NCBI GenBank assembly: GCA_000466585.1
Contig: KE993502.1
Span: 14,592-78,591, forward strand
DNA: 64,000 bases
From: Clostridiales bacterium oral taxon 876 str. F0540
Lineage (GTDB): Bacteria; Bacillota; Clostridia; Clostridiales; Clostridiaceae
Reading direction: 5' to 3'
Below the pieces are notes generated by a model. It was given only the letters and a program-made list of their open reading frames with translations. It made no database searches and was not told the origin of the DNA. The translations under genes were made by a program, and so were the position numbers. The stretch's first letter is position 1. Each line of letters opens with the position of its first letter. Of the stretch, positions 16,711-25,040 are shown piece after piece.

Positions 16711-18243
16711 TTACAGCCTTAATCTATCTATAATTAATTCATGACTAGCATCTAAATAGGCATGCACATTTTTGCATGCACATTCTAATATAAATTCTCT
16801 GTTTCCTACTTGTAATATAGTATTGTGATAGGCTGTATCAATCCAAATATGCCCATTTTCACCTACAGACATCTTAGTTACTACACCACCATGACTTCCT
16901 ACCATCTTAGCCTTAATTTCTCCAGAAGCCTTAATATATCCACCTCTTACTACACTATTATCTTTTGTGAAATATATATTATTATGTGCGGATATAGATG
17001 AGACGAAAGCACCTGACCCATTTATTATAATATTACCTGTACTTTCAACTGTAGAATCCTGGCAATATGGCAACATTACATTTACAGGAACTTTAATATC
17101 TTTATTTAAAACTTCAATTCTATTAATAATCAAATCTATTATTTCATTCAATTCACTATAATGCCTAATTGTAAGAGGTGATAGCCCAAAAATTTTGTTT
17201 TTTAAAAGCTCGGTAAACTCATCTACAAACTTATCTTCTTTACCTCTATTGCTGATTATTTTAGTTAAAACAATCATGCTCTGCTTTAATAATTTATTAA
17301 ACTTGCTTTCCAATAAAAGCTTTATAATTTGTCCATCTGAAGCCTCATGTCCTAAAATATTGATAGTTTTAATTTCTTCAACTGCATTTATAAGTTCTTT
17401 AAAATCAATTACCAACACATTCAGCTCATCTATTATGCTCAGCTTAAAGGTATCTTCTCCTCCGCCAAATACTGAAGAGGCAATTACATTACCTTTTATA
17501 ACAATTTCGCCTTTCCCTGAAATTTCTGCTCTCTCAACATTTTTATTGACAGTTATAGAATTTTCAGAGTGTACCTTCATACCTTCCTTTACATTTCCAT
17601 TAACAATAATATCTCCCAAGAAGATTACATTACCGGTTGTAATATCTACATCTTCTGAAACTTCATGTACTTTATATACATAAAAGGTATTATTCTTCAT
17701 ACAAGGCTTTCCATCTATTGAAGCTACAATAGTATGCTCATCTAATAACTGACACCCTGAACCTACAGTGAATCTTAAAACTTTACCTTTTTGTGGCTTT
17801 ATAATGTTTCCTAATACATCTTTACCTTCTAAGCCTTTTTCACCCGTCTTAACTACTGCAATAACATTTCCCTTAAGTACGGAATTTACAGCTCCGATAC
17901 TTTTGAAATCAACATTTCCATTTTTATCTTCATTTAATTTTCTAAGCTCGTTATCCACATGAAATTTTAACTCTAATACATCATCTTCATCATCTACTGA
18001 GGGTTCACCCTTTGCAATGATAACACTGCTGGCATTATCTTCATAAGCAGCCTTTCTAATGTTATCCTCAAGCAAGCCAAATACAATTCCAGCCTTATAA
18101 AGCTCATCTTTAATTTGTTCAAAAGTAAATCTAGGAGGGTACTGCCCCTCTTTATCAGGCATATATGAAATATTTATACTTGCTTCCATTCTGTCTTGAG
18201 CTATTGAAATATTTAAGTATCTTGCAGAGCTTGTACCTTCCAT
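16711..18243 (-). CDS. FapA/DUF342 family protein
   Basis: A 510-residue DUF342 (FapA-like) protein. The N-terminal half has the family's Gly-rich pattern (IVASIDGKPCMKNNTFYVYKVHEV). A right-handed beta-helix-like stretch follows (TTGNVIFLGDIIVNGNVKEGMKVHSENSITV). Then come a helical insertion (about residues 265-380) and a C-terminal return of beta-helix repeats. Members occur next to chemotaxis and flagellar genes in Firmicutes; a polymer scaffold role has been proposed, but the function here is unknown. The start ATG 18241-18243 follows GAGGTGG. It appears to head the chemotaxis operon. Confidence 0.8.
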   Translation of the reverse strand: MEGTSSARYLNISIAQDRMEASINISYMPDKEGQYPPRFTFEQIKDELYKAGIVFGLLEDNIRKAAYEDNASSVIIAKGEPSVDDEDDVLELKFHVDNELRKLNEDKNGNVDFKSIGAVNSVLKGNVIAVVKTGEKGLEGKDVLGNIIKPQKGKVLRFTVGSGCQLLDEHTIVASIDGKPCMKNNTFYVYKVHEVSEDVDITTGNVIFLGDIIVNGNVKEGMKVHSENSITVNKNVERAEISGKGEIVIKGNVIASSVFGGGEDTFKLSIIDELNVLVIDFKELINAVEEIKTINILGHEASDGQIIKLLLESKFNKLLKQSMIVLTKIISNRGKEDKFVDEFTELLKNKIFGLSPLTIRHYSELNEIIDLIINRIEVLNKDIKVPVNVMLPYCQDSTVESTGNIIINGSGAFVSSISAHNNIYFTKDNSVVRGGYIKASGEIKAKMVGSHGGVVTKMSVGENGHIWIDTAYHNTILQVGNREFILECACKNVHAYLDASHELIIDRLRL

Positions 18244-18326
18244 AAATTCCACCTCAGTATTTATAAACAAAGTACATTATATTTATTCTTCGTATTATTT
18301 TCTATTAACTTAATAATAGTAATAAA

Positions 18327-19166
18327 TTATTTTTTATTTTCTTTTATGTATTCTTCAATAATTCTATTATAATGCCTCATAATACTTTGCACAATGATAT
18401 TTGTTGAAGAATTAAAAACAAAGTCGTCTACTTTACTAATTGGTAGAATTTTAGGGGAAGTTCCTGTAATAAAAAGTGCATCAAAATCACTTATTTGATT
18501 GAAATTTATATTTTCTTCAGTAAATCTAATTCCTTCTTTTTTGCAAATTTCTATAATAATTTCTCTCGTTATTCCAGGAAGCACCGCATTTAATGGCGCT
18601 GTTATTACACAGTTATCTTTTACCATAAATATATTAGATCTGCTGCCTTCTGTAATAAGATTGTTTCTGTCTACCAAAATAGCTTCATATACTCCTTTAG
18701 ATTTTATTTTTTCATCAGTTTCTTTCCTTAAATTATTATTAACAATTTTAGCATTAGGATTGCTCCTCTCTTTATAGAAAGATACAGTAGGAACACCTAA
18801 ACTATATTGCTCTTCAGTAGGATAATGGTGCTCTATAAAATAAACTAAAAAAGTATGTTTTTCTTCTAAATTAATTTCACTATAATTGAAGATAATTTTA
18901 ACATTTCCTTCACTTGTATTATTAACTTCTATCAACTTTAATAGTGCATCAAGTATGTCATTTTTGTTCATCCACAACTCCTTATGAGCCAGCTTGGCAG
19001 AGTTATAGAGCCTTCCTAAATGCTTTTCTAAAAATATTGGCACTGAATCTATAACCCTTATAACTTCGTATAAAGATGTGCCATTTAAAACAGTTTCATC
19101 GCAAAACTCTTCACAATTTAAAATTTTTTCGTTTTCAATAAAAAGTTTGCCGTAACATTCACTCAT
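18327..19166 (-). CDS. Class IV PLP aminotransferase (PabC/BCAT/DAAT type)
   Basis: A 279-residue fold-type IV PLP enzyme. The PLP lysine is in NAKIVNNNLRKETDEK; the cofactor-binding EGSRSNIF and a substrate-loop region (LFITGTSPKILPI) follow. This family includes branched-chain aminotransferase, D-amino-acid aminotransferase and aminodeoxychorismate lyase. The spacing of KIVNNN and EAILVDRNNLITEGS resembles PabC or D-amino-acid enzymes, but I cannot settle the substrate. The start is ATG 19164-19166 behind AGGAGTGAGAAAG. No pabA/pabB gene is nearby. Confidence 0.82.
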   Translation of the reverse strand: MSECYGKLFIENEKILNCEEFCDETVLNGTSLYEVIRVIDSVPIFLEKHLGRLYNSAKLAHKELWMNKNDILDALLKLIEVNNTSEGNVKIIFNYSEINLEEKHTFLVYFIEHHYPTEEQYSLGVPTVSFYKERSNPNAKIVNNNLRKETDEKIKSKGVYEAILVDRNNLITEGSRSNIFMVKDNCVITAPLNAVLPGITREIIIEICKKEGIRFTEENINFNQISDFDALFITGTSPKILPISKVDDFVFNSSTNIIVQSIMRHYNRIIEEYIKENKK

Positions 19167-19242
19167 CTTTCTCACTCCTAATATCTTACTTATACCTCTA
19201 TTCAAAATATTAAATATCTTAAATATTTGTGATTAACTTCTA

Positions 19243-19884
19243 TTATTTCCAATTTAATATTTGTATTTTATCATGATTTTTCTTGTAGTTAATTAAATAT
19301 GGCTTGCCTACTAAATTAAATAATGGCAAATCTGATAATGAATCAGAAAACATATATGAGTTTTCAAAATCAACCTCTATATTTTCTTTATTTAATTCTT
19401 CCATAAGCCTTTTTACTTTTTCTTCTCCCTTGCAGTTTTCTCCTTCCATATTCCTTTTATGTATTCCATTCTCGCATAAATATCTTGTTCCTATTATCTT
19501 ATCAACTTCTTTTATATTATATAATTCGTTTAAATAAAACTCAGGAGATGCAGATATAAGATATATCTTAAAACCCTCTCCCTTTAATTTTTTAATTGTA
19601 TCTATAGCATCTTTATACAAAAGCTTACTTAATCTATTTTCATAGAAATCTTTAACATGTTCCCTCATTTCCTCTTCTTTTATACCCTCTATAAACGATA
19701 TAAAATATTCCTTAGTGCTTTTTAGAGGAATCAACTTAAGTGCAAATAGTATCCCTGATAACAAAACCTTAGGAAGATGCAAAAGATGCTTTTTTTCTTT
19801 CTTCAGCATAAACTTGTAAAATTCTATCTGAGTTTCTTTTTTGGTGAGTGTATAATCCACATCAAAAATAGCCAGTCTTTCCAT
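19243..19884 (-). CDS. HAD-superfamily phosphatase (SerB-like, subclass IB)
   Basis: A 213-residue HAD hydrolase. Motif I is IFDVDYTLT near the N-terminus (nucleophile and acid Asp), motif II is YLISASPEF, and motif III is MFSDSLSDLPLF with the metal-binding Asp pair. A helical cap lies between motifs I and II, as in HAD-IB phosphoserine phosphatase-like proteins that act on small phosphorylated substrates. The exact substrate cannot be read from sequence. It lies about 75 nt upstream of the aminotransferase gene on the same strand. Confidence 0.85.
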   Translation of the reverse strand: MERLAIFDVDYTLTKKETQIEFYKFMLKKEKKHLLHLPKVLLSGILFALKLIPLKSTKEYFISFIEGIKEEEMREHVKDFYENRLSKLLYKDAIDTIKKLKGEGFKIYLISASPEFYLNELYNIKEVDKIIGTRYLCENGIHKRNMEGENCKGEEKVKRLMEELNKENIEVDFENSYMFSDSLSDLPLFNLVGKPYLINYKKNHDKIQILNWK

Positions 19885-19908
19885 GTTATTTCTTCCTTTC
19901 CTAAAAAA

Positions 19909-19941
19909 CTTAAAAAGAAAGACCGCTGATTACAAGCGGTC
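19909..19941 (-). terminator. Terminator after DUF1292 gene
   Basis: Minus-strand stem GACCGC/GCGGTC with loop TTGTAATCA, followed by TTTCTTTTTAAG. Located just downstream of the DUF1292 stop codon. Confidence 0.8.
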
Positions 19942-19949
19942 AAACTTTA

Positions 19950-20297
19950 CTATTCTTCATCTGCTAATGATTCTTCATAGTACTTAGAAACTTCTTCAAA
20001 CTCGTCTTCTTCTGGAACAACAAGTTCTCCTTCTTCTCCTACTACCTTGAACAGGTAAACGGAACCATCTTCAGGATTTTGAACTAATATATAGTCATTT
20101 TCCTTGTATGTGAATCCATCTATTGCCTCACAAGAAACTACATTACCATTTTCGTCTTCTAAGTCCACTATCATTGGTCCATGATCGTGGTCATGACCGC
20201 ATCCGCAATCATCTCCATGTGCATGCTCATGTTCATGTCCGCCGCAACCGCAGCTATCGTCTCCACAGCCACAGCCGTGTAATTTTTCATCACTCAT
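19950..20297 (-). CDS. DUF1292 protein with His/Cys-rich metal-binding N-terminus
   Basis: A 115-residue acidic protein. The C-terminal 75 residues match DUF1292 (MIVDLEDENGNVVSCEAIDGFTYKENDYILVQ). The N-terminal 40 residues are made almost only of His, Cys, Gly and Asp (HGCGCGDDSCGCGG, then HEHEHAHGDDCGCGHDHDHG), which would bind metal such as zinc or nickel. DUF1292 proteins usually lack such a tail. The start ATG 20295-20297 has AAGGAGG upstream. It has its own terminator and lies between PFOR and the HAD gene. The function of DUF1292 is unknown. Confidence 0.85.
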   Translation of the reverse strand: MSDEKLHGCGCGDDSCGCGGHEHEHAHGDDCGCGHDHDHGPMIVDLEDENGNVVSCEAIDGFTYKENDYILVQNPEDGSVYLFKVVGEEGELVVPEEDEFEEVSKYYEESLADEE

Positions 20298-20431
20298 CAA
20301 AAAATCCTCCTTAAGATGTTATGTTTACATTGTACCCTTAAATCACCAATTTTAAAAGAACTTTTTTATAAATTTAAAAATATTTATTTCTTTAACCAAC
20401 ATTCTACAATATACATTCCTAATTCTACATT

Positions 20432-20462
20432 AAAAAAGACTGCGGAGGTACCGCAGTCTTTT
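20432..20462 (-). terminator. Terminator after PFOR
   Basis: Minus-strand hairpin AAAAGACTGCGG-tacct-CCGCAGTCTTTTTT, immediately after the PFOR stop codon. Confidence 0.88.
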
Positions 20463-20464
20463 AA

Positions 20465-23400
20465 CTATGCTAAATTAGCAAGTCTCTTATAAGATTCATA
20501 TCTTTCCTTAGCATCTTGTTCAGTTTTTGCAAATAATGCTTCAGCATGCTCTGGGAATGCTTTTAATAAGGAAGCATATCTAACTTCTCCAAGAAGGAAT
20601 TCTCTAAAGGATTCTTTTGGTTCTTTTGAATCTAGGCTAAATGGATTCTTTCCTTGTTCCTTTAATGATGGATTGAATCTATACATATGCCAATATCCAG
20701 CTTCAACAGCCTTCTTTTCTTCAGCTTGGCTCTTGCCCATACCAGTCTTAATACCTTGGCTTATACATGGAGCATAAGCTATTATTAAGGATGGTCCATC
20801 ATACTTTTCAGCTTCAACTAAAGCTTTCATTGTCTGATTCTTGTCTGCGCCCATAGCTATTTGTGCTACATATACATAACCATAGCTCATAGCCATCATT
20901 CCAAGATCCTTCTTCTTTGTTTTCTTTCCGCTAGCAGCAAATTTAGCTATTGCAGCAGTTGGGGTAGCTTTTGAAGACTGACCGCCGGTATTTGAGTATA
21001 TTTCTGTATCAAATACAAGAACATTTACATCTTCTCCTGATGCTAGAACATGGTCTAATCCGCCAAATCCGATGTCATATGCCCATCCGTCTCCACCGAA
21101 TATCCATTGTGACTTCTTGATTAGATATTCTCTATATTCATACATATCAGCTAAAGCTTCATGCGCATCTTTTTCAGCTTCTAATAGAGGAAGCATCATA
21201 AGTGTAGCTTTCTTTGAACCTTCTCCATCCTTGAAGTTATCAAGCCAATTTTGAATAGCTTCTTTTAAAGCTTCGCTAATATTTAAAGTTAATGCTTCTT
21301 TTGCTCTTAAAGCTAATCTTTCTCTAACTTGTCTTACACCTTGGAACATACCAAAGCCGTATTCAGCATTATCTTCAAATAATGAGTTAGCCCAAGCAGG
21401 TCCATGTCCATTATGATTTGTAGTATATGGTGTAGATGGTGCACTTCCTCCCCAGATTGAAGAACAACCTGTTGCATTTGAAATCATCATTCTATCACCG
21501 AATAATTGAGTTACAAGTCTTGCATATGGAGTTTCTCCGCAACCTGCGCAAGCTCCTGAGAACTCAAGCAATGGTTGTTCAAACTGGCTTCCCTTTAAAG
21601 TTTCTTTGCTCATAGGATTTTCCTTATGAGAAAGTGATATAGCATAATTCCAGTTTTCTTGTTCCTTAAGCTGTGATTCTATTGGCTGCATTACAAGTGC
21701 TTTTCCAGGAGCAGGACAAATGTCAGCGCAGTTACCGCATCCTGTACAATCTAATGTATCAACAGAAATTCTGTAGCTTAAGCCTTCAAATGCTTTTCCG
21801 CCTTGTGCTTTCTTTACGTTGAAACCTTCTGGAGCATTAGCTATTTCTTCTTCGTTAGCAAGGAATGGTCTGATAGCAGCATGTGGGCATACAAATGAAC
21901 ATTGGTTACATTGTATACACTTGTCTATATTCCATTCTGGAACATTAATAGCTATACCTCTCTTTTCATAAGCTGCAGTTCCTTGTGGGAAAGTACCGTC
22001 TTCGATTCCAAGGAATGTACTTACAGGGAGATTATCTCCTTCTTGTCTATTCATTGGTTCAAGTACGTTCTTTATAAAGTCAGGAACAGCTTTTGTTGCA
22101 GCAGCTTCTTCATAAGCATCCTTCCAAGCTTCAGGTACGTTAACTTCTACAATTGCTTCGAGCGCTCTATCAATAGCAGCAAAGTTCATGTTAACAACCT
22201 TTTCTCCTTTTAATCCATAGGAAGCAACAACCGCATCTTTTAGGTACTTAACTGCATCCTCTATTGGAATAATATTAGCAATCTTAAAGAAAGCAGACTG
22301 CATTATCATATTTATTCTTCCACCTAGTCCTATTTCTTGCGCTATCTTAACAGCGTTTAATGTATAGAACTTGATATTATTTTCAGCTATATATCTCTTC
22401 ATGCTTGCTGGAAGATGTTTTTCAAGTCCTTCTGCATCCCAAATTGTATTAAGAAGGAATTTACCGTTTTTCTTTAATCCAGTTAAAACATCATACTTAT
22501 CAACATATGATTGATTATGGCACGCAACAAAATCAGCCTTATTTATTAAATATGGTGATTTTATTTGCTTCTTTCCAAATCTTAAATGTGATATTGTTAT
22601 ACCACCGGATTTCTTGGAGTCATAAGCAAAATAAGCTTGTGCATATAAATCAGTATGATCACCTATAATTTTAACTGCACTCTTGTTTGCTCCTACTGTT
22701 CCGTCAGATCCTAGTCCCCAGAACTTGCATGCTTTAGTTGATGGATCTGCTACATCGATTTCTTCTCCTGCTGGTAAAGATTTAAATGTAACATCATCAT
22801 TTATTCCAATTGTAAATCCATTTTTAGGCTTGTCTTCACTTAGGTTATTAAATACAGATACTATTTGACCTGGTGTTGTGTCTTTTGATCCAAGTCCATA
22901 TCTTCCGCCAACTATAACCGGTCTTAACTCACTGTCATAGAAAGCATTCTTAACATCAAGATATAATGGTTCTCCTGCAGAACCTGGTTCCTTAGTTCTA
23001 TCAAGTACAGCTATCTTCTTAACTGTCTTTGGTATATATTTAAAGAAATGCTCAATTGAGAATGGTCTATATAAATGTACATTTAATAAACCTACTTTTT
23101 CTCCCCTTGCATTTAAATAATCTACAGTTTCTTCTATAGTTTCACAAACAGATCCCATAGCTACGATAATTCTGTCAGCATCTGGTGCTCCATAGTAATT
23201 AAACAGATGGTAGTCTCTGCCTGTTAACTTATTTATTTCAGCCATGTAGTTTTCAACTACTTCTGGTATAGCATCATAGAATCTGTTTGCTGATTCTCTG
23301 CCTTGGAAATAAATATCAGGATTTTGAGCAGTTCCTCTAGTTACTGGACGCTCTGGATTTAAGGATTTCTTTCTAAATGCTTTAATATCATTTTCATCCA

Positions 23401-23980
23401 CTAAAGCTTTTAATTCATCATATTCTAAAAGCTCAATTTTTTGAACTTCATGTGATGTTCTGAAACCATCAAAGAAATTTAAAAATGGAACCTTTCCTTT
23501 TAGTGTTGATAAATGTGCTACTGCAGATAAATCCATAACTTCTTGTACGCTGCTTGCAGCAAGTAATGCAAAGCCTGTCTGCCTTGCAGCCATAACGTCT
23601 TGATGATCTCCAAATATAGATAATGCATGAGCAGCAATAGCTCTAGCGCTTACGTGGAATACGCAAGGAAGAAGCTCACCTGCTATTTTGTACATATTTG
23701 GAAGCATTAATAATAATCCTTGTGATGCAGTAAAAGTAGTAGTAAAAGCTCCACCCTGAAGGGATCCGTGAACAGCTCCAGCCGCTCCAGCTTCTGATTG
23801 CATTTCAACAACCTTTACTTCTTGTCCAAAAATATTTTTTCTTCCTTGTGAACTCCATTCATCTACATGCTCAGCCATTGGTGATGATGGTGTTATAGGG
23901 TATATTGCAGCTACGTCTGTAAAGGCATAAGCTACGTGTGCGGCAGCAGTGTTGCCGTCCATTGTTTTCATCTTTCTCAT
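20465..23980 (-). CDS. nifJ: Pyruvate:ferredoxin (flavodoxin) oxidoreductase
   Basis: This 1171-residue enzyme oxidises pyruvate to acetyl-CoA and CO2 and reduces ferredoxin; it is central to clostridial fermentation. Domains in order: N-terminal pyrimidine-binding half (DVAAIYPITPSSPMAEHVDEW); domain II/III; a two-[4Fe-4S] ferredoxin insert (CIQCNQCSFVCPH and CTGCGNCADICPAPG); and the TPP domain with CAGCGETPY, ATGCSSIWGGSAPSTPY, GDGWAYDIGFGG and SNTGGQSSK. Length is standard for the fused single-chain type. It has its own promoter and terminator. A Rex-like site lies upstream, which would fit redox control. Confidence 0.96.
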   Translation of the reverse strand: MRKMKTMDGNTAAAHVAYAFTDVAAIYPITPSSPMAEHVDEWSSQGRKNIFGQEVKVVEMQSEAGAAGAVHGSLQGGAFTTTFTASQGLLLMLPNMYKIAGELLPCVFHVSARAIAAHALSIFGDHQDVMAARQTGFALLAASSVQEVMDLSAVAHLSTLKGKVPFLNFFDGFRTSHEVQKIELLEYDELKALVDENDIKAFRKKSLNPERPVTRGTAQNPDIYFQGRESANRFYDAIPEVVENYMAEINKLTGRDYHLFNYYGAPDADRIIVAMGSVCETIEETVDYLNARGEKVGLLNVHLYRPFSIEHFFKYIPKTVKKIAVLDRTKEPGSAGEPLYLDVKNAFYDSELRPVIVGGRYGLGSKDTTPGQIVSVFNNLSEDKPKNGFTIGINDDVTFKSLPAGEEIDVADPSTKACKFWGLGSDGTVGANKSAVKIIGDHTDLYAQAYFAYDSKKSGGITISHLRFGKKQIKSPYLINKADFVACHNQSYVDKYDVLTGLKKNGKFLLNTIWDAEGLEKHLPASMKRYIAENNIKFYTLNAVKIAQEIGLGGRINMIMQSAFFKIANIIPIEDAVKYLKDAVVASYGLKGEKVVNMNFAAIDRALEAIVEVNVPEAWKDAYEEAAATKAVPDFIKNVLEPMNRQEGDNLPVSTFLGIEDGTFPQGTAAYEKRGIAINVPEWNIDKCIQCNQCSFVCPHAAIRPFLANEEEIANAPEGFNVKKAQGGKAFEGLSYRISVDTLDCTGCGNCADICPAPGKALVMQPIESQLKEQENWNYAISLSHKENPMSKETLKGSQFEQPLLEFSGACAGCGETPYARLVTQLFGDRMMISNATGCSSIWGGSAPSTPYTTNHNGHGPAWANSLFEDNAEYGFGMFQGVRQVRERLALRAKEALTLNISEALKEAIQNWLDNFKDGEGSKKATLMMLPLLEAEKDAHEALADMYEYREYLIKKSQWIFGGDGWAYDIGFGGLDHVLASGEDVNVLVFDTEIYSNTGGQSSKATPTAAIAKFAASGKKTKKKDLGMMAMSYGYVYVAQIAMGADKNQTMKALVEAEKYDGPSLIIAYAPCISQGIKTGMGKSQAEEKKAVEAGYWHMYRFNPSLKEQGKNPFSLDSKEPKESFREFLLGEVRYASLLKAFPEHAEALFAKTEQDAKERYESYKRLANLA

Positions 23981-24140
23981 GGGTATACCTTCTTTCTATA
24001 CAAAATAAAATTGGTACAGATTAATAAAAATATTAAAACAAAAGACTATTATTTGTGTCTTTACCCTAAAGTTGTTTATTTTACTGCTTTAATCACCTCT
24101 ATTTTAAATAGTGGAAAATTATAGTACAGGCCCAAATACT

Positions 24141-24168
24141 ATTATATACTATTATTTAAATAATTCAA
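24141..24168 (-). promoter_or_regulatory. Sigma-A-like promoter of PFOR gene
   Basis: Minus strand TTGAAT (24163-24168), 16-nt spacer, TATAAT (24141-24146). It would give a leader of about 150 nt before the PFOR start codon. Confidence 0.55.
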
Positions 24169-24175
24169 CCTTGAA

Positions 24176-24193
24176 GTGTTAATATTTTAACTA
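24176..24193. promoter_or_regulatory. Possible Rex operator upstream of PFOR
   Basis: TAGTTAA-aata-TTAACAC on the minus strand, or GTGTTAA-tatt-TTAACTA on the plus strand. It matches 12 of 14 fixed positions of the Rex consensus TTGTTAA-N4-TTAACAA. It lies 7 bp upstream of the -35. Rex is an NADH/NAD+ sensor in clostridia. AT-rich DNA makes chance matches possible. Confidence 0.35.
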
Positions 24194-24221
24194 AATTTAC
24201 TGTCTTTTCTGAATTATATGT

Positions 24222-24260
24222 AAAAAATCTCCCTCTTGCTAAGCAAAGAGGGAGATTTTT
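24222..24260 (-). terminator. Terminator after LysM-CAP gene
   Basis: Long perfect hairpin, minus strand: AAAAATCTCCCTCTT, loop TGCTTAG (approximately), AAGAGGGAGATTTTTT. It is symmetric and may act on both strands. Confidence 0.88.
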
Positions 24261-24278
24261 ATATTTTCATGTCTTATT

Positions 24279-24893
24279 TTATCTTTTTATAAATTCTTGT
24301 GTCCAGTAGATAGTTCCATTCTGAGTTTTTGCAACCCCTACACCTATCTCATTATACTGAGGATTTAATATATTAGCTCTATGACCTTGAGAATTCATCC
24401 AAGCAGTCATAACTGATTGTGGTGTTGGTTGACCCATTGCTATGTTTTCTCCTGCTGCATAGAAGGTAATTCCAAAATCGTGCATCATTTTAAACGGATC
24501 ACCATAAGTTGGAGAATAGTGTGAAAAATAATTTTTATCTCTCATATCAGCTGATTTATATCTTGCTACTCTGGAAAGCTGCCAATTTCCGGCTACAGGT
24601 GCAAGACCCTGTTTTCCTCTTTCAATATTAACAAGCCTTATTACTTCGTTTTCAAGAGCTTTGATATCAGCTATGTTAGGTACATTAACCTTTTGCCCAA
24701 CCATAATCATATTTGGGTTTGGTATTTGAGGATTTGCGCTAATTATTTCGGAAACGCCAATTTCATATTTGACTGCTATCTTCCATAAGCTGTCTCCGGG
24801 TTGTACGGTATAAGTTATTTGCTGTGCATGTACTGCATTTTTTGCACATAGTACTAAAAATAAGCTAAAAAGCATTGTGTAAAATTTTTTCAT
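24279..24893 (-). CDS. Secreted LysM-CAP domain protein (YkwD-like)
   Basis: A 204-residue exported protein. A signal peptide (MKKFYTMLFSLFLVLCAKNAVHA, likely cut after AHA or HA-Q) is followed by one LysM cell-wall-binding domain (YTVQPGDSLWKIAVKYEIGVSEIISANPQIPNPNMIMVGQKV). A C-terminal CAP/SCP domain has the family residues (KNYFSHYSPTYGDP, GENIAMG, MNSQGHRANILNP, EIGVGVA, YWTQEF). Such proteins occur in spore coats and cell surfaces of Firmicutes (SafA/YkwD types); the activity is unknown. It is transcribed alone, with its own terminator. Confidence 0.9.
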   Translation of the reverse strand: MKKFYTMLFSLFLVLCAKNAVHAQQITYTVQPGDSLWKIAVKYEIGVSEIISANPQIPNPNMIMVGQKVNVPNIADIKALENEVIRLVNIERGKQGLAPVAGNWQLSRVARYKSADMRDKNYFSHYSPTYGDPFKMMHDFGITFYAAGENIAMGQPTPQSVMTAWMNSQGHRANILNPQYNEIGVGVAKTQNGTIYWTQEFIKR

Positions 24894-24982
24894 AACTAAT
24901 CACCTCAAATATATTTTGTTAATTTTTCTTTAATTTATTTTAAATTTTATTGGTTTTATTATTATTTAGCACCATTGATTCC

Positions 24983-25037
24983 AAAAATTATAAGGAATAC
25001 ATTGAGAGAAAGCTATCTTTCAATGTATTCCTTATAA
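24983..25037 (-). terminator. Terminator after beta-CASP nuclease gene
   Basis: Minus-strand hairpin with an 18-bp stem from TTATAAGGAATACATTGA to its complement TCAATGTATTCCTTATAA, followed by TTTTTGG. It starts 4 nt from the upstream stop codon. Confidence 0.88.
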
Positions 25038-25040
25038 AAA

